Shown here in pieces: positions 1 to 9,689 of a stretch of 64,000 nucleotides of DNA (positions are counted from its first letter, which is position 1; each line of letters starts with the position of its first letter). This DNA is from Prochlorococcus sp. AG-402-K22 (lineage in GTDB: Bacteria > Cyanobacteriota > Cyanobacteriia > PCC-6307 > Cyanobiaceae), in NCBI GenBank assembly GCA_003216755.1, contig QCIJ01000002.1, positions 62,001-126,000 of the forward strand. The letters are read 5' to 3'. The notes under the pieces were generated by a model. It searched no databases and was not told the DNA's origin. It worked only from the letters and a program-made list of their open reading frames with translations. The position numbers and the translations under genes are program-made.

Positions 1-2
1 GA

Positions 3-953
3 AATATTGGTTTAGGAACATTAACAACTTTTATTTTATATTCCCAAAGACTTTTTGAACCTTTAAGACAGCTTGCAGAAAGATTTACTCAGATTCAAGG
101 AGGACTTACAGCTGTTGAGAGAATAAATGAATTATTGGATGAAGAAATTCAGATTAAAGATTCTCTTTCCGCAAAACATTTTTCTGAAAATGTTCTGGGT
201 GAAAATCACAAATTTAAGGGTAAAATCGAATTCAAAAATGTTAATTTCTTTTATAAAAAAGGGGAAAATATCTTAAAGGATTTATCTTTTTTGATACATC
301 CAGGGGAGCATGTAGCTTTTGTGGGACCAACCGGTTCAGGTAAAACAACTATAATTAGATTGTTATGTAGATTGTATGAACCTCAATCAGGCCAAATTTT
401 AATAGATGATATAGACATAAAAGATATTCCCATAGCAACTCTTAGAAACATGTTGGGGGTAGTTTTACAAGATACCTTTATATTTAGTGGAAATGTTGCA
501 GATAATTTGAAACTAAATGCGGATATACACAATCTCGAATTAGAAAATATTTGTAAAGAATTAGGATTAAACAGTTTATTGAAAAAATTACCAGAAGGTT
601 TGAACACTTTTCTTAGAGAAAGAGGGGGAAATCTCTCTTCTGGAGAGAGACAACTTCTTTCAGTAGCAAGAGTAGCGATAAGAAATCCTATTGTTTTGAT
701 AATGGACGAAGCTACAGCGTTTATGGATCCTTCTACAGAAGCTACTTTACAGAAAGATCTTGAAAGAATTCTTACAAAAAGAACTGCATTAGTAATAGCT
801 CACAGACTAGCAACTATAGAAAGTTCTGATAAGATTTTAGTTTTAAAAGGGGGATCATTAGTTGAAGAGGGAACACATAATGAATTGAGAATTAAAAGAG
901 GTTTATATTTTCAGCTCTCTGAGCTTCAACAAAAAGGATTTGCGAATTTTTAA
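3..953 (+). CDS. ABC exporter (transmembrane + ATPase), 5'-truncated by window edge
   Basis: Frame 3 is open from the window start (NIGLGTLTTFILYSQRLFEPLRQLAERFTQIQGGLTAVERINELLDEE...) into the listed ORF; Walker A GPTGSGKTT, signature LSSGERQ, Walker B VLIMDEAT. Confidence 0.9.
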   Translation, partial: NIGLGTLTTFILYSQRLFEPLRQLAERFTQIQGGLTAVERINELLDEEIQIKDSLSAKHFSENVLGENHKFKGKIEFKNVNFFYKKGENILKDLSFLIHPGEHVAFVGPTGSGKTTIIRLLCRLYEPQSGQILIDDIDIKDIPIATLRNMLGVVLQDTFIFSGNVADNLKLNADIHNLELENICKELGLNSLLKKLPEGLNTFLRERGGNLSSGERQLLSVARVAIRNPIVLIMDEATAFMDPSTEATLQKDLERILTKRTALVIAHRLATIESSDKILVLKGGSLVEEGTHNELRIKRGLYFQLSELQQKGFANF

Positions 954-1483
954 TGATTTTTAGAAATCAAGGGTCATCAATAAAAAAATCGAACAGTATA
1001 TCAGGAGATGAACTTCTAGATATTTATGGTTCGAATTCTTATGAATTCACACAAAAAAATAAAGACGAAATTTTTGTATGTAGTAAAAGTAAAGAGTTAG
1101 ATCTAATAGAGTTGGATCAACTTTTGCAAACTGTTGGTTGGAGCAGACGACCAATAAGGAGAGTTAAAAGAGCTTTGGATTTTAGTGTTTTAGTGGTTGG
1201 GTTATGGCGTCATGACGATAAATTCCCTAGGCTAGTTGGCTTTGCAAGATGCACTGGCGATGGAATTCTAGAGGCAACAGTGTGGGATGTTGCTGTTAAT
1301 CCTGTCTATCAGGGACAAGGATTAGGGAAAGAATTAATGAAATATATCCTAAAAGAATTAAAAAATATTGGCATTTCAAAAGTCACCCTTTTTGCGGATG
1401 CGGAAGTGGTTTCATTTTACAAAAGACAGGGTTGGACATTGGAACCAAGAGGCTCTAAATGTGCCTTTTGGTATGCAAATTAA
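953..1483 (+). CDS. GNAT-family N-acetyltransferase
   Basis: C-terminal VWDVAVNPVYQGQGLGKELMKYIL is a GNAT acetyl-CoA binding motif; start overlaps the upstream stop (TAATG). Confidence 0.85.
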   Translation: MIFRNQGSSIKKSNSISGDELLDIYGSNSYEFTQKNKDEIFVCSKSKELDLIELDQLLQTVGWSRRPIRRVKRALDFSVLVVGLWRHDDKFPRLVGFARCTGDGILEATVWDVAVNPVYQGQGLGKELMKYILKELKNIGISKVTLFADAEVVSFYKRQGWTLEPRGSKCAFWYAN

Positions 1484-2167
1484 TTATTTTTTGTAGTAAT
1501 CAGAGTATATAGATTTTATTGATTCGCCTTTTAACCACCTTCTTCTAAATTTCCAGTTCTTTAGGGCTTGAAGAAAAAAATTAGTTCTTTCCCATTTCCT
1601 TGAACTTATAAAGATAGGTAAATTTAATTGTTTTAAATTTTTTTTTTTGTTTAATCTTCTTAAAAAATCAATGTCTTCCATTATAGGTATCTTTCTAAAA
1701 CCATTATTCTTAAAATAAATAGTCCTATGAATTATTAAACCTTGATCACCATACGGCTGTTTAAAATATTGACTTCTAAAATTTACAAGAATCTCTAAGA
1801 CTCTATAAATTATCTTTTTGTGATTAATTTTAAATGTAAAATAGTAAATATAATTCTTATCTTCATTTAAAACTAAATTTATTTTTTTAAACCAATCATG
1901 AGTTAATCTTGTGTCTGCATGCAAAAATATAAGCCAGTCTCCTTTTGAATTCTTAGCGCCAATATCTAATTGTAAACCTCGATTTCTTTCTTCGGATTTA
2001 AATACTTTTGCCCCATAAATATTTGCTACGTCAATAGTTTTATCTTTACTTCCACAGTCAACAATAATAATTTCTCCCTCTCTCTGAATATCTGATAAGT
2101 CTGAGAGTAATAATGGCAAATTATTGGCTTCATTGATAGTTGGAATAATAATGGAGATTTTAGACAA
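1484..2167 (-). CDS. Family 2 glycosyltransferase (TIGR04283-like, putative arsenosugar-associated)
   Basis: SIIIPTINEANNLPLLLSDL, EIIIVDCGSKDKT, LIFLHADT. Confidence 0.7.
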   Translation of the reverse strand: MSKISIIIPTINEANNLPLLLSDLSDIQREGEIIIVDCGSKDKTIDVANIYGAKVFKSEERNRGLQLDIGAKNSKGDWLIFLHADTRLTHDWFKKINLVLNEDKNYIYYFTFKINHKKIIYRVLEILVNFRSQYFKQPYGDQGLIIHRTIYFKNNGFRKIPIMEDIDFLRRLNKKKNLKQLNLPIFISSRKWERTNFFLQALKNWKFRRRWLKGESIKSIYSDYYKK

Positions 2168-2172
2168 GTTGA

Positions 2173-2841
2173 TTACTTTCTATTTTCAATATCAATAATT
2201 GTATCTATATCTATTTTTTTATCTAAAAATTTATATTTAAATTTTGAAGAAGCAAAATTATCAATTGTATTTTGAAGAACATTATTAGTACCCCAGTTTA
2301 TGTTAGTAAAAGGGGAATATAAATGTGTTGACATTATTTTTTCTGATAAACCAATAAGCCAATATCCTCCATCATTAGACGGTCCTAAAATAAGATCATT
2401 TTGCTGTAGCTCTCTTAAAGTTTTCAATAAATCTTGATGGCATAAATCTGGAAGGTCAGTTCCAATAAAAATAATATTTTTGATCTTATTTTGAGTACAA
2501 AATTTTTTGTTGATAATTATTTGCCTTTTCATTTTTTCTCCCAAGCATCCTTTCCCCTGTAAATTAAATTTTGTGATACCTAATTCTCTAGACCATCTTC
2601 TACAATTTTTCCTTCCTAAACCAGATATGGCTATAGAAATATCAATAAACTTATTTTTTTGGAGTGATTTAGCTACTGAAATAGTGTGTTTAGTCATCAC
2701 ACTTTGTACTTTTGCAGAATTACTTTTACCTATATCTTTTGATAATCTTGTTTTGCATCTTCCATAACCATGCCATTTCGCCATGATAATAAGTAATGCT
2801 TTATCCAATATTTTAGATAGTTTTATAATAATTATATGCAA
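2173..2841 (-). CDS. DUF2064/TIGR04282-like nucleotidyl/glycosyl transferase
   Basis: MAKWHGYGRCKTRLSKDIG N-terminus, IFIGTDLPDL, GPSNDGGYWLIGL; paired with the downstream GT2 gene. True start is probably the internal Met in IMAKWHG. Confidence 0.7.
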   Translation of the reverse strand: MHIIIIKLSKILDKALLIIMAKWHGYGRCKTRLSKDIGKSNSAKVQSVMTKHTISVAKSLQKNKFIDISIAISGLGRKNCRRWSRELGITKFNLQGKGCLGEKMKRQIIINKKFCTQNKIKNIIFIGTDLPDLCHQDLLKTLRELQQNDLILGPSNDGGYWLIGLSEKIMSTHLYSPFTNINWGTNNVLQNTIDNFASSKFKYKFLDKKIDIDTIIDIENRK

Positions 2842-2978
2842 ATTAAAAAATATATAAAAATATTTTTATATATTTAGATGACGCTTTGTTAAATAATTTT
2901 AAATTTGTCGTGATCTTACGATTTGATAATGGCCAATTATTAAATTCCAACTAGATTAATAATCTAGAGAATAAAATT

Positions 2979-4373
2979 TTGCAAGCAACTAATCGTATTT
3001 GGGCGGAAGTTCAACAATCACTCCAAAAAACTTTAAGTAAGCCTTCATTTGAGACATGGATAAGGCCTGCTAAATTTAACTGTTTTGAGAATGGTTTATT
3101 GACCTTAATAGCTCCAAATACATTTTCCAGTGATTGGTTAAGAAAGAATTATTGTGGAACTATCGAAAAAGCTGCAAAAGATATTTGCGGCCATGATGTA
3201 AAAGTTGTTTTTAAATCTGAAACAAATATCAGTAGCACTTTCACAAATAAAGAAAACAGTGATGAACAGAAAGTGAATCATAAAAGCAAATCATTTTCTA
3301 ATATTAGACAAGAAATTTCTTCAAAAAATCGATCCAAAAATCCTAACGGTTTAAATTTACGCTATGTCTTTAAAAGATTTGTTGTAGGTCCAAATAGTAG
3401 ATTGGCTCATGCCGCTGCTTTAGCCGTTGCCGAATCTCCTGGGAGAGAGTTCAACCCATTATTTATTTGTGGTGGGGTAGGTCTTGGTAAAACTCATTTA
3501 ATGCAGGCAATAGGTCATTATCGAGTTGAAATAGATCCTGAAGCAAAAGTCAAATATGTATCTACAGAGACCTTCACTAACGATGTTATTAGTGGTATCA
3601 GAAGAGATGGAATGACAGCTATTAGAGATAAATATAGAAATGTAGATTTGATACTAATAGATGATATACAGTTCTTAGAAGGTAAAGAGTATACACAAGA
3701 AGAATTTTTTCATACTTTCAACGCTCTTCACGAATCAGGCAGTCAAATAGTTATTGCAAGTGATAGACCTCCAAATCAATTATCGGGAATTCAGGAGAGA
3801 TTAATTTCTAGGTTCTCAATGGGTATGACTGCAGATATTCAACCGCCTGATCTTGAGACAAGGACGGCTATTCTTCAAAAAAAGGCAGAACAAGAAAGGA
3901 TGAGTCTCCCTAGAGATTTAATTCAATTTATAGCAGGAAGATTTACTTCTAATATTCGAGAATTAGAAGGGGCATTTACTAGAGCCGTTGCATTTGCTTC
4001 AATAACAGGCTTGCCGATGACTGTCCAATCAATTGCTCCAATGCTTGATCCCAATAGTGTTGGAGTAGTTGTAACTCCAAAACAAGTTATTGATAAAGTA
4101 TCCGAATTCTTTAAAGTTTCTACTGATGCATTGATTAGTTCAAGTAGAAGAAAACCCGTAAGTCAAGCTAGACAAATAGGCATGTATCTTATGAGACATG
4201 GAACTGATTTAAGCCTTCCAAGAATTGGGGATGAATTTGGGGGGAAAGACCATACAACAGTTATGTATGCTATTGAACAAGTTGAGAAAAAATTGTCTAT
4301 CGATCCTAATATCGCAAGTCAAGTACAAAAAATAAGAGATTTACTTCAAATAGATTCAAGAAAAAATTTATAG
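2979..4373 (+). CDS. dnaA: Chromosomal replication initiator DnaA
   Basis: [19 protein letters not shown] Walker [27 protein letters not shown]-terminal [14 protein letters not shown] start. Confidence 0.97.
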   Translation: MQATNRIWAEVQQSLQKTLSKPSFETWIRPAKFNCFENGLLTLIAPNTFSSDWLRKNYCGTIEKAAKDICGHDVKVVFKSETNISSTFTNKENSDEQKVNHKSKSFSNIRQEISSKNRSKNPNGLNLRYVFKRFVVGPNSRLAHAAALAVAESPGREFNPLFICGGVGLGKTHLMQAIGHYRVEIDPEAKVKYVSTETFTNDVISGIRRDGMTAIRDKYRNVDLILIDDIQFLEGKEYTQEEFFHTFNALHESGSQIVIASDRPPNQLSGIQERLISRFSMGMTADIQPPDLETRTAILQKKAEQERMSLPRDLIQFIAGRFTSNIRELEGAFTRAVAFASITGLPMTVQSIAPMLDPNSVGVVVTPKQVIDKVSEFFKVSTDALISSSRRKPVSQARQIGMYLMRHGTDLSLPRIGDEFGGKDHTTVMYAIEQVEKKLSIDPNIASQVQKIRDLLQIDSRKNL

Positions 4374-5603
4374 TTAATTAGAAATGAAATTTATAGGATC
4401 TTGATCATATCTATGGTTAAGAGGTAACTTATCTACTTCATTATTTTGATCTAGTAATTCAATTTTATTTAATGATTGTCTTAATAACCTTGCAGAAATA
4501 ATTGGCATATCTCTTGGAACTGAGATTCTATTTTTTAAATATCTAAGCGATTTTCCTGAAAGTCTCACAGGGATTCTTACTTCACCTGTAATCATATGAG
4601 TTAAGGCTGATCTTAATGATTCTTCAAAGTATTCTTTATCGTATGGATTTACTTTTATTAAACTATTTTTATGCTTTATTATTCTTTTAAGAGCAAATTT
4701 AGCGTAATATTTTGAATCATAATTTTTATTAAATTCAAAATTGCCTAAGCCCTTTCCAGTATCTATTGATTTTGAGAAAGCAATCTGTTTTTCATTGCTT
4801 TCTTTATAACATCCACCCATCTGTGGCGGTAAATCGTGAGAGTGAGTATGAAAATCTCCTTGAGTTCCTCTATAAACACTCGTCCCTTCAAAAAGGGTAA
4901 GCCATTTATCTATATATCGATAATTAGATCTTAGATTAAACCCTTTATAGTAAGTTAAAGAAGCATTCATTCTTTCCATATAAGGAATAAAAATTATATC
5001 TCCAATACCAGGCGCTAATTCACTTGAAGCGTATTTAGCTGGGTCAATAAACCCTGATTCTGACCTGCCCAAGATCTCATCAAATTTAGAAATAGATTCC
5101 TTAAATCTTTTTTTTCGAAAAGAGTTGTCTATTAAATTAAAGCTACCTCGGCAGAGCCAATTACACCAGGATCTGAAAATTTCTCTTTCTAACTCTCGAA
5201 TTTTGATAAGGTGACTAGATGTTATAAAAGATCCAAGGGCTCCAAATTCATTTTCTAAAAAAGCTATGATATCGTCGCTTTCAGTGATAACCTGCCCTTT
5301 AAATTCAATTGCAGGTAATTTCCCCGATCTTACTTTTTCAAGGAACCAACTTTCTTTTTGGCCGTAGCAAAACATATTTATTTTCTTGACTCTGTATGGA
5401 ATTTTCTTAAATTCAAGCCATAACCATATCTTCTGACAGTAAGGACACCAAGAATGCCTATCCCTATAGAGGGTAACTAATACATCATTTTCACTGTATC
5501 CAAATAATCTTAAATTTGCGTAGGAATTATTTATACCATGGACTCTATCAAGATCTTCAACTTCAAATTTATTTATATCATCCCATGTCAAAATCCCATT
5601 CAT
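4374..5603 (-). CDS. Glutathione S-transferase-domain protein
   Basis: Thioredoxin-like N-terminus with CPYCQK motif and LPAIEFKGQVITESDDIIAFLE; divergent from gor. Confidence 0.75.
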   Translation of the reverse strand: MNGILTWDDINKFEVEDLDRVHGINNSYANLRLFGYSENDVLVTLYRDRHSWCPYCQKIWLWLEFKKIPYRVKKINMFCYGQKESWFLEKVRSGKLPAIEFKGQVITESDDIIAFLENEFGALGSFITSSHLIKIRELEREIFRSWCNWLCRGSFNLIDNSFRKKRFKESISKFDEILGRSESGFIDPAKYASSELAPGIGDIIFIPYMERMNASLTYYKGFNLRSNYRYIDKWLTLFEGTSVYRGTQGDFHTHSHDLPPQMGGCYKESNEKQIAFSKSIDTGKGLGNFEFNKNYDSKYYAKFALKRIIKHKNSLIKVNPYDKEYFEESLRSALTHMITGEVRIPVRLSGKSLRYLKNRISVPRDMPIISARLLRQSLNKIELLDQNNEVDKLPLNHRYDQDPINFISN

Positions 5604-5655
5604 TATTTGAATTAAAGCTATAAACTAACGTTATAATAATTGATTAAAAAAAGTC

Positions 5656-7020
5656 TTGGAATTTGAATTTGATTTAATTGTTGTTGGCGCTGGATCTGGA
5701 GGACTCGCGGCGGCTAAACGTGCGGCTAGTTATGGAGCAACAGTCGCAATCATAGAAGCAAATCAAATAGGAGGAACTTGTGTGATAAGGGGATGTGTGC
5801 CTAAGAAATTGATGGTTTATGCAGCTAAAAGTAAAAAAAATATGGATTCTTCTGAAGGATATGGATTAGAAAATGAAGGTATTAATTTTGAATCAAATAT
5901 TTTGTTGAAGAATGTTAGAGAGGAGGTTTCTAGATTAAGTAATTTACATAGAAATTCTTTAAAAAAGTTGAATATAACTATTTTTGAAGGCTTAGGAAGA
6001 TTTATTACTCAAAATGAATTAGAAATTATTTGTTCAAACACAAAGAAAATTAAAAACAAAATAAGTTCAAAAAAAATTCTTATTTCAGTTGGAGGTAAAC
6101 CAAAGAAATTAAATATTCCTGGGGTAGATTTCGCATGGACTAGTGATGATATTTTTGAATTAGAAAAGTTTCCCAAATCAATATTAATAGTAGGAGGTGG
6201 ATATATTGCTTGTGAATTTGCTTCTATTTTCAGAAATTTAGGTACTGAAGTAACTCAATTAATTAGAGGTCAACATTTACTTAATGGTTTTGATGAGGAT
6301 CTTTCTTCATGCCTAGAGGAATCACCTACTTTTACTGAAATCAATATAATCTCCAATACTCAATTAAAGTCAATCAAGAAAGTAAATGGAAATCTGGAAT
6401 CTACCCTAGAGTCGGGAAATAAACTCCTAACTAATAATATCCTTATTGCTACAGGAAGAGAACCAAATCTTTTGCCTTTAAATTTAGATTTTTTAAATCT
6501 AAAGATGGATGGCCAATATTTAGATGTCAATGAACTTAATCAAACAAGCAACGCAAATATTTTTGCAGTTGGCGATATCATAAATAAGCCAAACTTAACT
6601 CCAGTAGCAATAGAACAAGGGAGAGTTTTTTCGGATAATTTTTTTAATGACCAAAAAAGAAAAGTAAATTATGAATATATCCCTAAGGCCGTTTTTACTA
6701 TTCCAGAAATTTCAACAGTTGGCTTAAGTGAGAAAAGAGCTAAAGAGATTTACTCTGAAAAAAATATAAAAATTTTCAAATGCAAATTTACCCCTATGTC
6801 TAATACCTTTAAAAAGAATAAATCAAAATGTATGTTGAAGATTGTAGTTCATAAGCTAACTGACAAAGTCCTAGGATGTCATATGTTTGGAGAAACATCT
6901 TCTGAGATTATTCAAATGGTATCAATTTCATTAAATGCAGGGATAACAAAAAAAGACTTTGATATTACTATGGCTTTGCACCCAACCATCTCAGAAGAAT
7001 TTGTGACTATGTATGGATAA
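5656..7020 (+). CDS. gor: Glutathione reductase (NADPH)
   Basis: FAD motif GAGSGGLAAAKRAA, redox GGTCVIRGCVPKK, C-terminal ALHPTISEEFVT; TTG start. Confidence 0.93.
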   Translation: MEFEFDLIVVGAGSGGLAAAKRAASYGATVAIIEANQIGGTCVIRGCVPKKLMVYAAKSKKNMDSSEGYGLENEGINFESNILLKNVREEVSRLSNLHRNSLKKLNITIFEGLGRFITQNELEIICSNTKKIKNKISSKKILISVGGKPKKLNIPGVDFAWTSDDIFELEKFPKSILIVGGGYIACEFASIFRNLGTEVTQLIRGQHLLNGFDEDLSSCLEESPTFTEINIISNTQLKSIKKVNGNLESTLESGNKLLTNNILIATGREPNLLPLNLDFLNLKMDGQYLDVNELNQTSNANIFAVGDIINKPNLTPVAIEQGRVFSDNFFNDQKRKVNYEYIPKAVFTIPEISTVGLSEKRAKEIYSEKNIKIFKCKFTPMSNTFKKNKSKCMLKIVVHKLTDKVLGCHMFGETSSEIIQMVSISLNAGITKKDFDITMALHPTISEEFVTMYG

Positions 7021-7022
7021 AA

Positions 7023-8102
7023 TTATGAATTAGAAAATTTTAATTTTTCTTGAACAATCAGAAATACCATAAGTAATGAAAAGTAAATAAATAAACCTAT
7101 CCTTAATTCAGAAAGGAAGTTAAATCCATTCAAGAAAAGTATCTTATCTAGAATGTAAAAAATATAAAGATTAAGCAAAATAAATCCTTCAATTCTTGTG
7201 ATTTTCCCTTTGCTCCAGAAAATTGGTAAGCATGCAAAGGTAGTTAAAACCATAAAAGGTAAGTCAACTTTTATAAGACTCTGTTCAATTACTAAACCTT
7301 TAAATCCTGAAAAAATACTGCAACTTCCAAGGATTAAAAGTTGATTGAGTAAATTACTTCCTATTACATTCCCAATCGCAAGATCTGTTTTGCCTTTAAA
7401 TGCAGCAATTATTGAAGTTACTAATTCTGGTAAAGATGTCCCAGTTGCGACTATAGTTAAACCAATAACAATTTCATTTACACCCAAAAGATTAGCGAGA
7501 GTCTGAGAACCATTTACTAAAATATTTGAACCAAAGCTTAAAAGAAATATTCCAAATATTAACTTTAATAAAATATTCATCTTCCATTTATAGTTATCTT
7601 TTAATTCTTCTTTCTCCGGTTCAGCATCTTTTATCTCCTCTCCTTTCTCATTGATGGTATTGATTTCCCATATTGTATTTAAGATTAAACAAAATATTAG
7701 AAATACCCCTGCTTGCAATGTTAATAAGCCTGTTGATGACATAGCCCAAACTGCACAAGAAATTGCCATTAAAAGAGGCACATCTCTTCTGACTATTCTG
7801 CTTTTTACTTTAAGAGGTGTAATCAATGAGCTTATGCCCAAAACAACGAGAACATTAAAAATATTGCTTCCAATTACATTGCTTGCCGCAAGCGAATCAC
7901 TGCCTTTTAAAATTGAACTTAGACTCACCAATAACTCAGGACTGCTCGTACCCAGAGAAACAACTGTCAAACCAATTACTATTTGAGGTATTCCTAAAAT
8001 TAAAGATAAAAATATGGCTCCTTGAATAAAGAACTCTCCTCCAGCAAAAAGTAGAACTACGCCTAAAACTATTTCTATTATTGGAAATAATAAATCACTC
8101 AT
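7023..8102 (-). CDS. CaCA-family Na+/Ca2+ antiporter
   Basis: Two alpha repeats: VSLGTSSPELLVSLSS...GSNIFN and VATGTSLPELVTSIIAA...IGSNLLN. Confidence 0.88.
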   Translation of the reverse strand: MSDLLFPIIEIVLGVVLLFAGGEFFIQGAIFLSLILGIPQIVIGLTVVSLGTSSPELLVSLSSILKGSDSLAASNVIGSNIFNVLVVLGISSLITPLKVKSRIVRRDVPLLMAISCAVWAMSSTGLLTLQAGVFLIFCLILNTIWEINTINEKGEEIKDAEPEKEELKDNYKWKMNILLKLIFGIFLLSFGSNILVNGSQTLANLLGVNEIVIGLTIVATGTSLPELVTSIIAAFKGKTDLAIGNVIGSNLLNQLLILGSCSIFSGFKGLVIEQSLIKVDLPFMVLTTFACLPIFWSKGKITRIEGFILLNLYIFYILDKILFLNGFNFLSELRIGLFIYFSLLMVFLIVQEKLKFSNS

Positions 8103-8165
8103 ATTTAGGATTTAATTTAGATAATAAAAATTTTCATAATTGGTTAACAACTATCCTCGAATATC

Positions 8166-8171
8166 TATAAT
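8166..8171 (+). promoter_or_regulatory. Candidate -10 box (TATAAT) for pyrC
   Basis: Exact TATAAT about 50 nt upstream of the pyrC TTG start. Confidence 0.45.
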
Positions 8172-8177
8172 TTATTG

Positions 8178-8204
8178 TCAATTTTAATTTGCTGTTAAAA
8201 TTGA
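8178..8204 (+). promoter_or_regulatory. Perfect 10-bp stem / 7-nt loop hairpin in the pyrC leader
   Basis: TCAATTTTAA-TTTGCTG-TTAAAATTGA, ending 16 nt before the start codon. Confidence 0.55.
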
Positions 8205-8220
8205 TTAAATAGCAAAAATT

Positions 8221-9270
8221 TTGAAGACTTTAAACATAATAAAACCTGATGATTGGCATTTACATTTAAGAGAAGGTCTTGTATTAAAAAATATCATTCA
8301 GTTTACTTCGGAATATTTTGGAAGAGCCATTGTTATGCCAAATACTAAAAGTCCCATAACAACAATCAATAGCGCTATTTCTTATAGGAAATCTATTGTT
8401 GAAGCGCTACCAGAAAGTTCTAAGTTTGAACCATTAATGACAATTTATCTTACAGATGATACTGATAAAGGGGAACTAATGAATGGTTTTAAAAATAATG
8501 TTTTTTTTGCAGCAAAATTATATCCTGCTAATGCCACAACAAATTCCAGTCATGGAGTTAGGAAAATAGAAAATCTAAATAAGATCTTTGAATTAATGCA
8601 AGATTCTGGAATGCCTCTTTTAATTCATGGGGAAGTGACTGATTCTGAAGTAGATGTATTCGATAGAGAAGAAGTTTTTATAGATAAAGAACTTTCTCAA
8701 ATAACCAAAAGATTTCCAAAATTAAAAATCGTTCTAGAACATATAACCACCTCTTACGCAGTGGATTTTGTGCAAGAAAATAATATTGGAGCTACTATTA
8801 CCCCACATCATTTGCATATAAATAGAAATGCAATGTTTTTTGGAGGCTTAAATAGTGATTTTTACTGCTTACCAGTTGCTAAGAGGGAAAATAATAGACT
8901 CGCTTTAAGGAAAGCTGCAACAAGTGGGAAAAAATGTTTTTTCTTGGGGACTGACTCTGCTCCACACCTTAGGAAGTGGAAGGCTTTTTGTGGATGTGCG
9001 GGCATTTTTAATTCGCCAGTAGCAATAGAAAGCTACTTAACAGTTTTCGAAGAGGAGGATGCTCTAGATAATTTTGAAAAGTTTGCGAGTTTGAATGGCC
9101 CTAATTTTTATAATGTCCCACCAAATAAAGAAAAATTAAAATTAGTTTCTAGACCTAACAAAATTAAAGAATATATTGATGTTGTTGAAGAAAAAAATAT
9201 TGTCGGACAAATAAAACCATTTCATGCAGGTGAAACTTTACAATGGCAAGTAGAAGGAATAGTAAATTAA
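8221..9270 (+). CDS. pyrC: Dihydroorotase
   Basis: PDDWHLHLREG, RAIVMPNTKSP, LIHGEVTD, FFLGTDSAPH. Confidence 0.95.
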   Translation: MKTLNIIKPDDWHLHLREGLVLKNIIQFTSEYFGRAIVMPNTKSPITTINSAISYRKSIVEALPESSKFEPLMTIYLTDDTDKGELMNGFKNNVFFAAKLYPANATTNSSHGVRKIENLNKIFELMQDSGMPLLIHGEVTDSEVDVFDREEVFIDKELSQITKRFPKLKIVLEHITTSYAVDFVQENNIGATITPHHLHINRNAMFFGGLNSDFYCLPVAKRENNRLALRKAATSGKKCFFLGTDSAPHLRKWKAFCGCAGIFNSPVAIESYLTVFEEEDALDNFEKFASLNGPNFYNVPPNKEKLKLVSRPNKIKEYIDVVEEKNIVGQIKPFHAGETLQWQVEGIVN

Positions 9271-9308
9271 AAAAATTTGATTTAATCTGTCAAAATTACT
9301 CTAAATGT

Positions 9309-9518
9309 TTAAAAGGGAAATTCTTTAGATAAAGAAAGTTTTTTACTTTGGATCATTACATCACATATTTGTTTAAGAGTTTCCAGAAAACTTTCCTCAT
9401 CACTTAAAAAACCTTCATAATTCATTAATTCGTCAATAAGATTATCAATGGCTGTTTCAATTTCGGAAAAGTTGTTTAGCCTCTCAAAAGAAAATGTTTC
9501 AGGATGATTTTCATCAGC
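9309..9518 (-). pseudogene. Relic/frameshifted small ORF (69 codons open, no in-frame ATG at 5' end)
   Basis: Minus strand reads ADENHPETFSFERLNNFSEIETAIDNLIDELMNYEGFLSDEESFLETLKQICDVMIQSKKLSLSKEFPF*; an ATG lies one frame off at its 5' edge. Confidence 0.35.
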
Positions 9519-9689
9519 TTAATTTTTTTTACAAATCTCTTAACTCAGGATAACCAAGAGACAACTGAGGAAAATCTAGATTTTTAATTATCTAGCGTGT
9601 CTATTGCATCACTAAAAGTGTAAATATTGGGATAATTTTTGGATAATTGAGTTACTTTCAGCTACGATTAGAAAGCGCAAATTCCTTTT

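Noticed and set aside
383-607. Antisense ORF inside the ABC transporter, as for most short ORFs in the track (e.g. 14864-15154, 16208-16474, 50064-50291, 51772-52146)
   Set aside because: Opposite to strongly recognised genes, no family motifs, start positions and composition consistent with chance reading of coding DNA
2842-2978. Possible replication origin next to dnaA
   Set aside because: No cluster of DnaA boxes (TTATCCACA-like) seen, and dnaN is not adjacent; in Prochlorococcus dnaA is commonly not at the origin
9571-9584. Perfect 14-bp palindrome AAAATCTAGATTTT
   Set aside because: Palindromes of this length are expected several times in 64 kb of this composition; no other support
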